64,000 bases of DNA from NCBI RefSeq assembly GCF_000313755.1, contig NZ_AMZB01000115.1, forward strand, positions 32,896 through 96,895. The letters are read 5' to 3'. Positions 1 to 8,372 of this stretch are shown one piece after another. The DNA comes from Pseudomonas nitroreducens TX1. GTDB lineage: Bacteria > Pseudomonadota > Gammaproteobacteria > Pseudomonadales > Pseudomonadaceae. The notes beneath the pieces are model-generated. The model searched no databases. It worked only from the letters and a program-made list of their open reading frames with translations, and was not told where the DNA came from. How positions within the stretch are numbered: position 1 is the first letter of the stretch; each line of letters begins with the position of its first letter. Position numbers and translations under genes: made by a program.

Positions 1-1220
1 TTGGGCAGTTCGACCCAGTCGAAGGCATCCAGGTAGACGGCCAGGTACCAGTCGCAAATGGCCGCAGGGGCGATGCCCGCCAGCAGAGCGAAGTTGCCCG
101 TGACCATCAGCCGCTGGATGTGGTGCGCATAACCCAGTTCCAGCGTCTGGCCGATGGCCTGGGCCATGCAGCGCATGTCGGTCTTGCCTGTCCAGTAGAA
201 CTCCGGCAGCGGCCGGCGGTTACCCAGCACGTTGAGCTGCGCATAGTCGGGCATGCGCAGCCAGTAGATGCCGCGCACGTATTCCCGCCAGCCGATCAAC
301 TGGCGAATGAAGCCTTCGGCGGCATTCAGCGGGGCGCGCCCCTGGCGATAGGCCTGCTCCACATCGCTGGCGAGTTGGCGCACGTCGAGCAGGCCGATGT
401 TCAGCGCAGCGCTGATGCGGGCGTGGAAGAGAAAGGGCTCGCCCTCGGCCATGGCGTCCTGGTAATCGCCGAACGCGGGCAGGGAGAACTCCAGGAAGTG
501 CTGCCAGAGTTCCTGTGCCTGGGCGTGGGTCACCGGGTAGTCGAAGCCCTCCAGGTGCCCGTAATGACCGCTGAAACGCGCACCGACCAGTTGCATGACG
601 TCGCCGGTGATCCGGTCTTTCGCGAAGCGCGCCGCAAAGGGGCCGCGCAATCCGCGGGGCAGGGGCTTGCGATTATCCCCATCGAGGTTCCAGGCGCCGC
701 CGACGGGTTGGCCATCGGGTTCCATGAGCAACCCGGTACGCCGGCGCATATCGCGATAGAAGTGCTCCATGCGCAACTGCCGGCGCGCGCCTGCCCAGCG
801 CGCGAACGCGTCGCGGCTGCAGAGGAAGCGGCGGTCCTCGTGCCAGATCAACGGTACCCAGCCGTTTCGCAGGGCCTGCTCCAGGCGCCACTCGCCGCAT
901 TCGGTGAAATGCACCTGCGGCTCGCCCAGGGCGGCATGCCAGCGTTCGACTTCGCCGCGGATGCTGCCGCTGTTGTCGGGATCGTCCAGCGTTACGTAGA
1001 TTACCTGCCAGCCCCGTTCCCGCAGCGCCTGGGCGAAGTGGCGCATAGCGCTGAAGATCAGCACGATCTTCTGCGGGTGATGCGGCACGTAGCGGGCTTC
1101 CTGATCCACCTCGGCCATCAGGATCGCGTCCTGCGCCGGGTCCAGCGCGTCGAACAGCGACAGGTCGAAGCTCAGCTGGTCCCCCAGCAGCAGGCCCAGC
1201 CGACGGGGCTTGCGCGTCAT
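1..1220 (-). CDS. Cryptochrome/photolyase-related protein (DPRP family), 3' end cut by window
   Basis: The reverse-strand frame is open from ATG at 1220 to the window edge, about 406 codons. It begins MTRKPRRLGLLLGDQLSF, the N-terminus expected of the deoxyribodipyrimidine photolyase-related family (COG3046). Further in it carries the family's conserved stretches, including the 'FIRQLIGWREYVRGIYW' block and an 'MRCMAQAIG...GYAHHIQRLMVTGNF' region around the flavin pocket. Family members studied in other bacteria bind FAD and an iron-sulfur cluster and repair (6-4) photoproducts; the cluster-ligand cysteines would mostly lie beyond the edge. The start overlaps the stop of the upstream DUF6482 gene (ATGA), so the two are translationally coupled. 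Family assignment is firm; exact repair activity is inferred. Confidence 0.9.
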   Translation of the reverse strand, partial: MTRKPRRLGLLLGDQLSFDLSLFDALDPAQDAILMAEVDQEARYVPHHPQKIVLIFSAMRHFAQALRERGWQVIYVTLDDPDNSGSIRGEVERWHAALGEPQVHFTECGEWRLEQALRNGWVPLIWHEDRRFLCSRDAFARWAGARRQLRMEHFYRDMRRRTGLLMEPDGQPVGGAWNLDGDNRKPLPRGLRGPFAARFAKDRITGDVMQLVGARFSGHYGHLEGFDYPVTHAQAQELWQHFLEFSLPAFGDYQDAMAEGEPFLFHARISAALNIGLLDVRQLASDVEQAYRQGRAPLNAAEGFIRQLIGWREYVRGIYWLRMPDYAQLNVLGNRRPLPEFYWTGKTDMRCMAQAIGQTLELGYAHHIQRLMVTGNFALLAGIAPAAICDWYLAVYLDAFDWVELP

Positions 1221-1522
1221 TCGCGGGGCTCCAGCGATAGCGCTACGCGCAGCGGCTGGACCGCAGTTGGATGCGCAGAACAGATCTCGTCATGGGCGCA
1301 ATGCTGCACCAGTTCGCAGGGGAGCGACGCCCAATCGCGCAGCGCCTCGCGTACCTGGGTGGTGGAGCGCAGGTGCAGCACCTGGCCGTCTTCGTCGCGA
1401 ATGGGGCGCAAGCCCTCGGCCAGGCGCGCTTGCAGGACATAGAAACCGCCTTCCAGCGAGATGGCCTCGAAACCTTGGACGCGCCCGGCCGCTATGGCCT
1501 GCGCCAGTTCCTGCATGGTCAT
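1217..1522 (-). CDS. DUF6482-like small protein
   Basis: This 101-residue acidic soluble protein begins MTMQELAQAIAAGRVQG. The ATG follows a GGAG ribosome site by 6 nt. It resembles the small DUF6482 proteins often seen in Pseudomonas next to stress genes: the middle, 'EGGFYVLQARL' followed by 'LRPIRDEDGQVLHLRSTTQVREAL', has the layout of that family. No catalytic motif or membrane segment is visible, and the biochemical role is unknown. Its stop overlaps the start of the photolyase-like gene by four bases, which suggests co-expression under the same light or stress control. Confidence 0.7.
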   Translation of the reverse strand: MTMQELAQAIAAGRVQGFEAISLEGGFYVLQARLAEGLRPIRDEDGQVLHLRSTTQVREALRDWASLPCELVQHCAHDEICSAHPTAVQPLRVALSLEPRE

Positions 1523-1569
1523 CGTTGACTCCTGTCCGGCGCGGCCGGAGAAAGTAGCGGGCGGCTGCC

Positions 1570-2124
1570 TCAGCCCCTGCCGGGATCGGCGCCGGCCCCG
1601 CGGCGGAAGAACAGGGTCACCTGGCCCAGCTCGACGCCGAACTTGCGCATGCTCGAGCGGTTGATCAGGGTGTCCTCGTCCATCAGGTACATCCAGTCGT
1701 CGAAGCTCACCTTCCAGGTGCTGTCATCGACGACCAGGTTCAGCTCGTAGCGCCAGCGCAGCGCATTGCCGGCGATCTCGCCCACGGCTTCGCCGACAAC
1801 ATCGGCGGCGCGCCCCCGCCAGCGGCCGACGCCGTCCGGCGTCAGGGTCCAGACGCGCTGCTGGCGAGTGCCGTCGCTGTAGCGAAAGCGCTCGTCGAGG
1901 ATCAGCCGTTCGCCTTCACGGCGGCTGCTGATGTCCACCACGAAGCGCTTGACCACCTCGCCGGACGGTTTCTGGAAGATGCCCCAGGCTGTTACCGGCC
2001 CGGCGAAGAACGCCGGCAGGTCGAGGGTGGGGCGCTCGTTGGCGTAGTGCTCGACGCCGACGTTGCCGCAACTGCCCAGCAGCAGACAAAGGGCGACTTG
2101 AAACAGGCGCAGGGTCAGCTTCAT
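1570..2124 (-). CDS. DUF3833 family lipoprotein
   Basis: The 184-residue protein has a lipoprotein signal: a hydrophobic N-terminus followed by the lipobox LLGSC, with Cys19 as the lipidated residue. The mature part matches the DUF3833 pattern, with 'FAGPVTAWGIFQKPSGEV' followed by 'DERFRYSDGTRQQRVWTL' and an all-beta C-terminus. DUF3833 proteins sit in light- or stress-induced clusters with photolyase-like, cyclopropane-synthase-like and chalcone-isomerase-like genes; their function is not established. It is translationally coupled to the upstream chalcone-isomerase-like gene through an ATGA overlap. The neighbourhood suggests envelope lipid protection, but that is inference. Confidence 0.85.
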   Translation of the reverse strand: MKLTLRLFQVALCLLLGSCGNVGVEHYANERPTLDLPAFFAGPVTAWGIFQKPSGEVVKRFVVDISSRREGERLILDERFRYSDGTRQQRVWTLTPDGVGRWRGRAADVVGEAVGEIAGNALRWRYELNLVVDDSTWKVSFDDWMYLMDEDTLINRSSMRKFGVELGQVTLFFRRGAGADPGRG

Positions 2125-2657
2125 GGTGGGTCTCCGTTCAAGCCCAGCAGGTCGCGGCGCAGCTCGGGATTGCGCGTGCGCGGGTCCAGCCAGATGGAAA
2201 AGAACGCCCGGGCGAAGCGGATATCGGCCACCGTATGGCGCAGCTTGCCGTCGACGTAGAAGCGGCAGCCCTCATCGGGCAGGAAGACGCCGGTGATCCG
2301 TTGCCCGGCCTGCACGTCGACGAAGGCCTGGCGCATCTCGACGGCCCAGCTCGCCAACTGCGTTTCGTCGGCAGCCCCCAGGCGGCGCATTTCCTCGAGG
2401 CTGGCCTGCACCAGGGTGTCCCGCGATAGTTCGCGACGGTAAACCAGCTCAAGCGCAAAAGCATGGGACCAGCCCGGCGAGGCTTCAGCACTCCACAGAT
2501 GCGCCTCGTACACCACGAAGCCGAACCAGCTGAACTGGCCCTGGCCAATCTGCATGGCCCTGGGGACTTCGCTGCGCCAGTCCGCGCAGGCCGTCGGCGT
2601 CCACAGGCCGTAGAGCAGGGCGATACTCAGGGAGAGCAGGGTGGTGGTCGCGCGCAT
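2121..2657 (-). CDS. Chalcone isomerase-like periplasmic protein
   Basis: The 178-residue protein has a Sec signal peptide (hydrophobic residues 5-20, cleavage probably after ACA near residue 25). The mature protein carries the chalcone-isomerase-like fold signature (PF16036): 'GQGQFSWFGFVVYEAHLW', 'ALELVYRRELSRDTLVQASLEEMRRL', and a C-terminal 'FFSIWLDPRTRNPELRRDLLG'. Plant-type catalytic residues are not evident, so flavonoid isomerisation is unlikely; in bacteria these proteins are of unknown, probably lipid-binding, function. The gene appears first in the minus-strand operon and overlaps DUF3833 by ATGA. A GGAG site lies 9 nt before the ATG. Confidence 0.85.
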   Translation of the reverse strand: MRATTTLLSLSIALLYGLWTPTACADWRSEVPRAMQIGQGQFSWFGFVVYEAHLWSAEASPGWSHAFALELVYRRELSRDTLVQASLEEMRRLGAADETQLASWAVEMRQAFVDVQAGQRITGVFLPDEGCRFYVDGKLRHTVADIRFARAFFSIWLDPRTRNPELRRDLLGLNGDPP

Positions 2658-2689
2658 GAAAGCCAGCTCCAGGTTCCTGCACTAATGGT

Positions 2690-2713
2690 TATACAAAAAA
2701 TTATAGTTGTACA
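2690..2713. promoter_or_regulatory. Candidate MerR/LitR-type operator (TATACAA-N10-TTGTACA)
   Basis: An inverted repeat, TATACAA at 2690-2696 and TTGTACA at 2707-2713, lies 33 bp upstream of the chalcone-isomerase-like gene. It overlaps a TATAAT-like hexamer on the minus strand. Related half sites (GTACAA near 2834, TTGTATA at 2871-2877) lie on the catalase side of the same 290-bp divergent intergenic region. LitR/CarH-type MerR photoreceptor regulators are known to bind TGTACA-containing dyads and to control photolyase-like genes. That such a regulator acts here is inferred; no merR gene is in the window. Confidence 0.4.
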
Positions 2714-2946
2714 GATATTGGATGAATGGCAATGACGGTTTCTCAGTGGATTCGCTTTGCGGAAAGCGGGTGTTTCTGGGGGATAGCCACCGATGGCGCT
2801 TGAAGAGAGGCGGGTAGGAGAATCGAGGGTGCGTACAAGTGCTGCGTTAATTGTGTGCATATTGGTGTGTTTGTATAGATAATGCCTCCACCCAGAGCAT
2901 TCCGCCGATGACGGAGTGATGTCTTTCGCCTGCCGATGACGAAACC

Positions 2947-4011
2947 ATGCCTGACGCCCCTTCCTTGACTCGAAACCAACGCCTGCTGCGCAGCGCCGCC
3001 ATCGGCGGCGTCTTGTGCGGCGCCATCGGCCTGTTTGCCTGGAGCGCGGGCTGGCTGGGCGCTCATCCGCTCACCAGCGCACAGTTGATCGACCGCATGG
3101 AGACCAATGCCGGGGTCCATCCGGGGTATCGCCGCGCCCATCCACGCGGCATCTGCTTCAGCGGTTACCTGGAGGTGAACGGCACGCTGGCTCCTCTCTC
3201 CCGTGCGGCACTGCTGGGAGTGGGCCGGGTGCCGGTGCTGGGGCGTTTGTCGGTCGGTGCGGGCAATCCGCACGCCGGGGATACCAGCGTGCCGGTGCGC
3301 AGCATGGCGCTGCTGCTGCGTCAGCCCGACGGGCAGCAATGGCGCATGGCGATGAACAACCCCCCCGTGCTGGCGGTGCGCACGCCGGAGGATTTCTACG
3401 AGCAGATGGGGGCGATGCGGCCAGACCCGGCGACCGGCAAAAGCGATCCGCAGCGCGTCAAGGCATTCTTCGATGCGCATCCCGAAAGCGCCGGGTTCCG
3501 TGCCTGGGCGGCGTCCTACCGGCCCAGCGACAGCTTCGCCAGTACCGCCTACAACAGTATCAATGCCTTCGTTCTGGTCGATGGCAAAGGACAGCGCCAG
3601 GCGGTTCGCTGGTCGATGGTGCCGCAATTGGCCGCCACGCCCCTGGCCGCCGCCGGCGTGGCCGACGATGCGCTGCAGCAGGACCTGCTGCAGCGCCTGC
3701 AAGCGGCGCCGCTGCGCTGGACCTGGCGCTTCACCCTGGCGGGTGCCGGCGATCCGGTGGACGACCCGACCCATGCCTGGCCCGCCGAGCGCAGGCAGGT
3801 GGACGCCGGCATCCTGGTGGTGGAGCAGGCACGCGCGCAGTTGGGCGGCGATTGCTACGGCTTCAACTTCGATCCGCTGGTCCTGCCTGACGGCGTCGAA
3901 CCCAGCGGGGATGCCATCCTGCGCGCCCGCTCATCGGCCTATGCGCAGTCCTATCGTCGGCGGACCCTCGAAGGGCAGCCGTCCAGCCAGCACCTGGGAG
4001 CACAACCGTGA
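2947..4011 (+). CDS. Catalase family peroxidase (mini-catalase, SrpA-like)
   Basis: The 354-residue protein has an N-terminal hydrophobic segment (residues about 14-36) that is a signal or anchor, so it probably acts in the periplasm. It is much shorter than classical catalases and belongs to the catalase-related peroxidase group. The distal haem His is seen in 'RAHPRGICFSGYLEV' (His65), corresponding to the catalase VHxRG element. The proximal motif R-x3-Y is in 'RARSSAY' (Arg328, Tyr332), where Tyr would ligate the haem iron. It is followed directly by a cytochrome b561 gene whose GTG start overlaps its stop, so the pair probably moves electrons from quinol to a periplasmic peroxidase. The exact substrate is unknown. 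Confidence 0.88.
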   Translation: MPDAPSLTRNQRLLRSAAIGGVLCGAIGLFAWSAGWLGAHPLTSAQLIDRMETNAGVHPGYRRAHPRGICFSGYLEVNGTLAPLSRAALLGVGRVPVLGRLSVGAGNPHAGDTSVPVRSMALLLRQPDGQQWRMAMNNPPVLAVRTPEDFYEQMGAMRPDPATGKSDPQRVKAFFDAHPESAGFRAWAASYRPSDSFASTAYNSINAFVLVDGKGQRQAVRWSMVPQLAATPLAAAGVADDALQQDLLQRLQAAPLRWTWRFTLAGAGDPVDDPTHAWPAERRQVDAGILVVEQARAQLGGDCYGFNFDPLVLPDGVEPSGDAILRARSSAYAQSYRRRTLEGQPSSQHLGAQP

Positions 4012-4574
4012 GCGCGCCTGTCGAGTCCTTCCATCCGTTGCTTCGCCTGCTGCATGGCCTGATGGCTGTCCTGGTGATCGCCATGCTCTTCATCGGTGTC
4101 GCCATGGTCGCCAGCGTCGACGGCAGCCAGCCGCAACTGGTTGCCTGGCATAAGCAGCTGGGGCTGGCGTTGCTGGTTCTTCTGTTGGCCCGCCTGCTGG
4201 TCCGTGCTCTGACGGCGCGCCCGGCGCTGCCGGCCTCGGTAACGCCCTGGCAACGGCGCATGGCGGGAGCTGTGCATTTCGCGCTGTATGGCCTGCTGTT
4301 GGGACAGATCCTGCTCGGGTGGGCCATGCAGGGCGCCGCGGACTATCCGTTGCGACTTGCGTCGTGGCGCATCCCGGCGCTGGTCGACGCCGATCCGGAC
4401 CTCTACGGCGTCCTGCGCTGCGCACACGGCTGGATGGCCTATGGTCTCTTCGCCCTGATCCTGGTGCATGCTGCGGCGGCGCTGGTCCATGGCCTGCTTC
4501 GCCGTGACGGTGTCTGGTCGAGCATGTGGCGCTTTCGCCAAGGCGAGGAAGAGCCTGGGAATCCCGGGCGCTGA
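4008..4574 (+). CDS. Cytochrome b561 (di-haem membrane protein)
   Basis: This 188-residue integral membrane protein has four hydrophobic helices and the histidine pattern of bacterial cytochrome b561: 'SFHPLLRLLHGLM' in helix 1, 'VAWHKQLG' before helix 2, 'AVHFALYG' in helix 3 and 'AHGWMAYGLFALILVHAAAALVH' in helix 4. These histidines are positioned to hold two b haems. The family oxidises ubiquinol and passes electrons to periplasmic partners. Translation starts at GTG 4008, which overlaps the stop of the catalase-family gene (GTGA), so the two are coupled and probably form one redox system. Confidence 0.9.
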   Translation: MSAPVESFHPLLRLLHGLMAVLVIAMLFIGVAMVASVDGSQPQLVAWHKQLGLALLVLLLARLLVRALTARPALPASVTPWQRRMAGAVHFALYGLLLGQILLGWAMQGAADYPLRLASWRIPALVDADPDLYGVLRCAHGWMAYGLFALILVHAAAALVHGLLRRDGVWSSMWRFRQGEEEPGNPGR

Positions 4575-4631
4575 GCGGCAACGCGGGCGGCGCTCACCCA
4601 GCACAGGACGTTGTCTGCGCCGCGCCGGGCG

Positions 4632-4847
4632 TCAGTTTCCGGCTTGCCGCGCAATCCATTCTGCCAAGGCTTCGCTGATCGGCTGGGCGTTCGCATCCAG
4701 CACCATCAGGTGACGCCGGACGGCTTGCGCGGTTTCCGGTGATCCGCTTGCCTCCGCCCAGGCGGCGAGCTCTCGAATGGCGGCGCTGGTGGCATTGATG
4801 TTCTGGTTGATGCGGCAGACCAGCGAAGGGAGGGAATGGGTATTCAT
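4632..4847 (-). CDS. Small conserved hypothetical protein
   Basis: The 71-residue acidic protein, MNTHSLPSLVCRINQNIN..., ends '...ALAEWIARQAGN'. It looks all-helical, with no membrane segment or known motif. I chose the ATG at 4847 because a GGAGG site lies 5 nt before it; the adjacent ATG at 4850 would leave only 2 nt. The frame stays open upstream, but that part runs through a terminator-like palindrome and is unlikely to be translated. It stands alone between the convergent cytochrome b561 gene and the diguanylate cyclase. Function not recognised. Confidence 0.6.
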   Translation of the reverse strand: MNTHSLPSLVCRINQNINATSAAIRELAAWAEASGSPETAQAVRRHLMVLDANAQPISEALAEWIARQAGN

Positions 4848-4881
4848 CATGACCTCCGGCAACGGGGACGTCAGAGCACTC

Positions 4882-4915
4882 AAAAGCAAGAAAGGCCGTA
4901 TCGATCGATACGGCC
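4882..4915 (-). terminator. Rho-independent terminator of the diguanylate cyclase gene
   Basis: A perfect 22-bp palindrome occupies 4894-4915 (each half GGCCGTATCGA). On the minus strand it is followed by the T-rich tract TTTCTTGCTTTT (complement of 4882-4893). It lies about 150 bp past the diguanylate cyclase stop and upstream of the small gene at 4632-4847, as expected for a terminator separating the two. Because it is a perfect palindrome it could also be a protein-binding site. Confidence 0.6.
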
Positions 4916-5061
4916 TCGGGCCTTGCGACTGCTGCTCTCCAAGCCACACGGCAGAAAAAATTTAGCAAAAACGATTCTGGAATCAAGCCCTGCCAGGCGC
5001 TTTCCCTGGGCGAGCCTGGGTTCCGGGCTCTGCCCCATCGGGCGCGTCCCTTCGCCGGGCT

Positions 5062-6609
5062 TCAACCGGCCTGGAGCCGGTTGCGGCCCATTCTCTTGGC
5101 GGCATAGAGTGCGGCATCGGCGCTGTCGAGCAAGGACTGCCAACCGTCCAGTGCCGCACCCGAGGCACTGGCGATGCCGATGCTCAGGGTCACCCTTGCG
5201 AACGGGCTGGAGCGGTGGGGAATGGCTTTCTCCTCCAGGTGGTCGAGCATCCTCTGCGCAACCACTGCCGCCCCGGCTTGATCGGTGAGCGGCAGCACTA
5301 CGGCCATCTCCTCACCGCCATACCGCGCTACCAGGTCGGTTGGGCGGCGTACGCAGTCTGCGAGAAGCTTGCCGACCTCCTGCAGGCAGGCATCGCCCGC
5401 GGGGTGGCCGTAGGTGTCGTTGAACAGCTTGAAGTGATCGATATCGACCATCAGCAGCGCGAGCGGGGTTTTTTCGCGCTGCGCCCTGCGCACCTCAACC
5501 TCCAGTGTTTCGTTGAAGCAGCGACGGTTGGCCAGCCCCGTCAGCGGATCGTTCAAGGCCAGGTGCGCGAGCTTCTGGTTGCTGTCGAGCAACTGCTGCT
5601 GGGCGATGCGCAACTCGCTTTCCACGGCCACGCGACGGCGGATGTCGCGGATCAGCATCCAGCCGACGAAACTGGTGAGCATCAGCAGGCCGGACACCAC
5701 CAGCAGCGACAGCAGCGCTTCGAAACGCCAGGCGCCCATCGCCTCGTTCCGGCCCAGCGCGACCGTCGTCACCAGCGGCAGCTTGTCGCTCTTGCGGAAG
5801 GCATAGAGACGCTCCACGCCATCCAGGCTGGAGGTGAACGAGGCGGTGCCGACCGAGCGATCCACCAGGTACTTGGCGTAGATCGGCGACTTCGAGAAAT
5901 TGCGCCCCATGTCCTGCTCGCGGAAGGGGTAGCGCACCAGCAGCGAGCCGTCGGTGTAGGACAGGCCGATGGCGCCTTCGCGGCCGATGTCGAGCTGGCC
6001 GAAGAGGCGCAGGAAGTTCTCGATGCCCAGGGTCACCGCGACGACACCGGCGAACTCGCCGTTCGGATCATTGAAGCGGCGGCTGACGGTGATCACCCAT
6101 TCCTGGGTCGAGCGGCTGCGAATCGGCAGGCCAATGAACGGCTCGCGGGAGGGATCGTTGCGGTGGTGGATGAAAAAGGCCCGGTCACTGCTGTTCGCGC
6201 CGGCGGGAGTCGGTCGGTTCGACGCCATCAGCCAGCGGCCGTCGCGGTCGTAGACCGTCACGCCGCTCAACTGAGGCATCAGCGACTGCTGGCGGCCGAC
6301 GAGTTGTCGCAGTCTTTGGATCTGCACCGGCCCGCTGCCCTCGGTTTCCAGTCGCTCGACCAGGCCCAGCAGGATCAGCGAGCTTTGCCGGACTATGCCT
6401 TCGGAATAGGTCGACAGCGCCTGGGTCAGGTTGAGGCTATGGACATTGATGTCCTCCAGCACCTGCTTGCGGGAGGCCATCACTTTCCAGAGCGTCAGCG
6501 AGGCCAGCGAGCTGCCGATGATCAGCAGCAACAGAAACACGAGCTGGATGTCACGCTTCACGACGGTGACCGGGGCGGTCCCGCTTTTCCCTGGGGCAGA
6601 CAATCGCAA
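5062..6609 (-). CDS. Membrane diguanylate cyclase with periplasmic Cache sensor and GGDEF domain
   Basis: The 515-residue protein synthesises cyclic di-GMP from GTP. Membrane helices lie near residues 19-42 and 296-318, flanking a roughly 250-residue periplasmic double-Cache-like sensor ('VTVYDRDGRWLMASNR', 'DRAFFIHHRNDP', 'WVITVSRRFNDPNGEF'). The GGDEF domain begins at 'DPLTGLANRR' (354) and has an active-site signature GGEEM (431-435), which is catalytically competent. An inhibitory RxxD (RPTD) sits five residues before it, so product inhibition is expected. Start is TTG at 6609, supported by an AAGGAA site 5 nt upstream. The ligand is unknown. The gene is monocistronic, with a terminator downstream. 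Confidence 0.9.
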   Translation of the reverse strand: MRLSAPGKSGTAPVTVVKRDIQLVFLLLLIIGSSLASLTLWKVMASRKQVLEDINVHSLNLTQALSTYSEGIVRQSSLILLGLVERLETEGSGPVQIQRLRQLVGRQQSLMPQLSGVTVYDRDGRWLMASNRPTPAGANSSDRAFFIHHRNDPSREPFIGLPIRSRSTQEWVITVSRRFNDPNGEFAGVVAVTLGIENFLRLFGQLDIGREGAIGLSYTDGSLLVRYPFREQDMGRNFSKSPIYAKYLVDRSVGTASFTSSLDGVERLYAFRKSDKLPLVTTVALGRNEAMGAWRFEALLSLLVVSGLLMLTSFVGWMLIRDIRRRVAVESELRIAQQQLLDSNQKLAHLALNDPLTGLANRRCFNETLEVEVRRAQREKTPLALLMVDIDHFKLFNDTYGHPAGDACLQEVGKLLADCVRRPTDLVARYGGEEMAVVLPLTDQAGAAVVAQRMLDHLEEKAIPHRSSPFARVTLSIGIASASGAALDGWQSLLDSADAALYAAKRMGRNRLQAG

Positions 6610-6933
6610 GATATTTCCTTATCAGCAGCGTTCCGGTGATGTGCCTGTCTCGGCCAGTTTCCAGGGAGCCATGCGCTTCATGCCATTCAACCAACGTCCT
6701 GGCCTTGAGCGCCATCAAGCGAACCCCTGGGCCTGCGCAGAGGAGCGAGCGGAGCGGCAATTATCTCGCAAAAGCGGCGGAAGCATCGCACTGGACAGCG
6801 GCGTTACAGGCTAGCGAAGCGTGCACGGGGCGAGGGGATCGGCTCATTGGAGGGAAGCACGGCGCGGCCTGTGGCGGCTGTCCTGCATTCGTGGCGGGAG
6901 CCACGGGGCCCGATCACAGTGTCTTCTGCATCG
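6610..6933. other. Intergenic stretch without a supported gene
   Basis: Between the diguanylate cyclase start and the operator before the transporter there is no frame with coding character. The open frames on both strands are short, lack ribosome sites and have no recognisable protein features. The segment holds the upstream region of the minus-strand cyclase gene and, at its right end, the promoter region of the plus-strand transporter. Confidence 0.5.
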
Positions 6934-6956
6934 ATTGATCAGCGGCGTGCATCAAT
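6934..6956. promoter_or_regulatory. Candidate LysR operator (ATTGAT-N11-ATCAAT) before the tricarboxylate transporter
   Basis: A dyad ATTGAT at 6934-6939 and ATCAAT at 6951-6956, separated by exactly 11 bp, lies 100 bp upstream of the MHS transporter gene. The same dyad with the same spacing is found at 10058-10080 just upstream of the LysR gene of this cluster. LysR regulators commonly bind inverted repeats of T-N11-A type and regulate themselves and an adjacent operon, so this is a good candidate for the shared binding site. Confidence 0.6.
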
Positions 6957-7055
6957 GCATGCAAACATAGCACTTATCGTTTCAAAGTGTGTCCAGCAGA
7001 ATCGGGCCGTCGCAAGCGCCAACAAGCCCAAATAAGATCGCTGGAGAAATGACCT

Positions 7056-8357
7056 ATGCATGCCTTCCCACAACCGGGCTCGCCGTCCGCACGCTCAAAG
7101 GCGGGCGCCGTGTTTCGAGTGACCTCGGGTAACTTCCTCGAGCAGTTCGATTTCTTTCTCTTCGGCTTCTACGCCACCCAGATAGCTGCCGTTTTCTTCC
7201 CGTCTTCCAGCGAGTTCGCCTCGCTCATGATGACTTTTGCGGTGTTCGGCGCGGGGTTCCTGATGCGTCCGCTCGGCGCGGTGATCCTCGGTGCGTACAT
7301 CGACGATGCGGGGCGCAAGAAAGGCCTGATCGTCACGCTGTCGATCATGGCCAGCGGCACGCTGTTGATCGTCCTGGTGCCGGGTTACGCCAGCATCGGG
7401 CTCTGGGCGCCGTTGCTGGTGCTGGTCGGGCGGCTGCTGCAGGGCTTTTCCGCTGGCGCCGAGCTTGGCGGCGTCTCGGTCTACCTGGCGGAAATGGCGA
7501 CGCCGGGGCGCAAGGGCTTCTACACCAGCTGGCAGTCGGCGAGCCAGCAGGCGGCCATCGTGGTGGCCGCGGCACTGGGCTACGCGCTGAACCAGTTCAT
7601 GGCGCCGGCCGTGGTGGCCGACTGGGGGTGGCGGATTCCCTTTGCGGTGGGTTGCGTGATCGTCCCCTTCATCTTCGTGCTCCGCCGCAGTCTCGAGGAA
7701 ACCGAGGAGTTCACCCGGCGCGCCCAGCGTCCGACGATGAAACAGGTGTTCGCCACGCTGGGGCGGAACTGGAACGTCGTCGTGGCTGGCATGCTGATGG
7801 TGGCCATGACCACCACCGCGTTCTACCTGATCACCGTGTACGCACCGACCTTCGGCAAGACCGTCCTCAACCTCAGCGCCACGGATGCCTTGCTCGTCAC
7901 CCTGCTCGTCGGCGTCTCGAACTTCGTCTGGCTGCCCATCGGCGGTCATCTGAGCGATCGTTACGGGCGCAAGCCCATGCTCATCGCCATGACGCTCCTG
8001 GCTGTCTTCACGGCTTATCCGGCACTGTCCTTCCTGGCCGCTTCACCCAGCTTCGGACACATGCTGCAGGTCCTGCTCTGGCTGTCCTTCCTCTATGGCC
8101 TCTACAACGGAGCGATGATCCCGGCACTCACCGAGATCATGCCGGTCGAGGTTCGGGTCGCGGGTTTCTCGTTGGCCTACAGCCTGGCGACGGCGGTGTT
8201 CGGCGGCTTCACGCCGGCGATCTGTACCTGGCTCATCCACCTGAGCGGCGACAAGGGCGCACCGGGATACTGGATGACCTTCGCCGCGCTTTGTGCGCTC
8301 TGCGCGACCCTGCTGCTGTATCGCGACAGTTCCGCGCGCGTTGCGCAGCCAGCCTGA
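7056..8357 (+). CDS. MHS-family tricarboxylate:H+ symporter (citrate/tricarballylate/trans-aconitate type)
   Basis: The 433-residue twelve-helix major facilitator belongs to the metabolite:H+ symporter family. The N-terminal '[20 protein letters not shown]' and loop 2-3 '[12 protein letters not shown]' are characteristic of CitA/TcuC-like citrate and tricarballylate carriers. A second conserved loop, '[11 protein letters not shown]', follows helix 8. The ATG is preceded by GGAG with 9 nt spacing. The gene lies 15 bp upstream of a probable aconitate isomerase, which makes trans-aconitate the most likely substrate, although citrate or tricarballylate cannot be excluded. It is probably controlled by the LysR regulator of the cluster through the dyad at 6934-6956. 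Confidence 0.8.
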   Translation: MHAFPQPGSPSARSKAGAVFRVTSGNFLEQFDFFLFGFYATQIAAVFFPSSSEFASLMMTFAVFGAGFLMRPLGAVILGAYIDDAGRKKGLIVTLSIMASGTLLIVLVPGYASIGLWAPLLVLVGRLLQGFSAGAELGGVSVYLAEMATPGRKGFYTSWQSASQQAAIVVAAALGYALNQFMAPAVVADWGWRIPFAVGCVIVPFIFVLRRSLEETEEFTRRAQRPTMKQVFATLGRNWNVVVAGMLMVAMTTTAFYLITVYAPTFGKTVLNLSATDALLVTLLVGVSNFVWLPIGGHLSDRYGRKPMLIAMTLLAVFTAYPALSFLAASPSFGHMLQVLLWLSFLYGLYNGAMIPALTEIMPVEVRVAGFSLAYSLATAVFGGFTPAICTWLIHLSGDKGAPGYWMTFAALCALCATLLLYRDSSARVAQPA

Positions 8358-8372
8358 CTGAGAGAATCCCTG

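Noticed and set aside
120..1442. Long plus-strand open frame (440 codons) over the photolyase-like gene
   Set aside because: Its composition is antisense-like (Ala/Gly/His/Gln-rich, no motifs). The minus strand encodes a clear photolyase-related protein through to the window edge.
6636..6938. Plus-strand 100-codon frame before the MHS transporter
   Set aside because: No ribosome site, no homology pattern, and it overlaps the regulatory dyad region.
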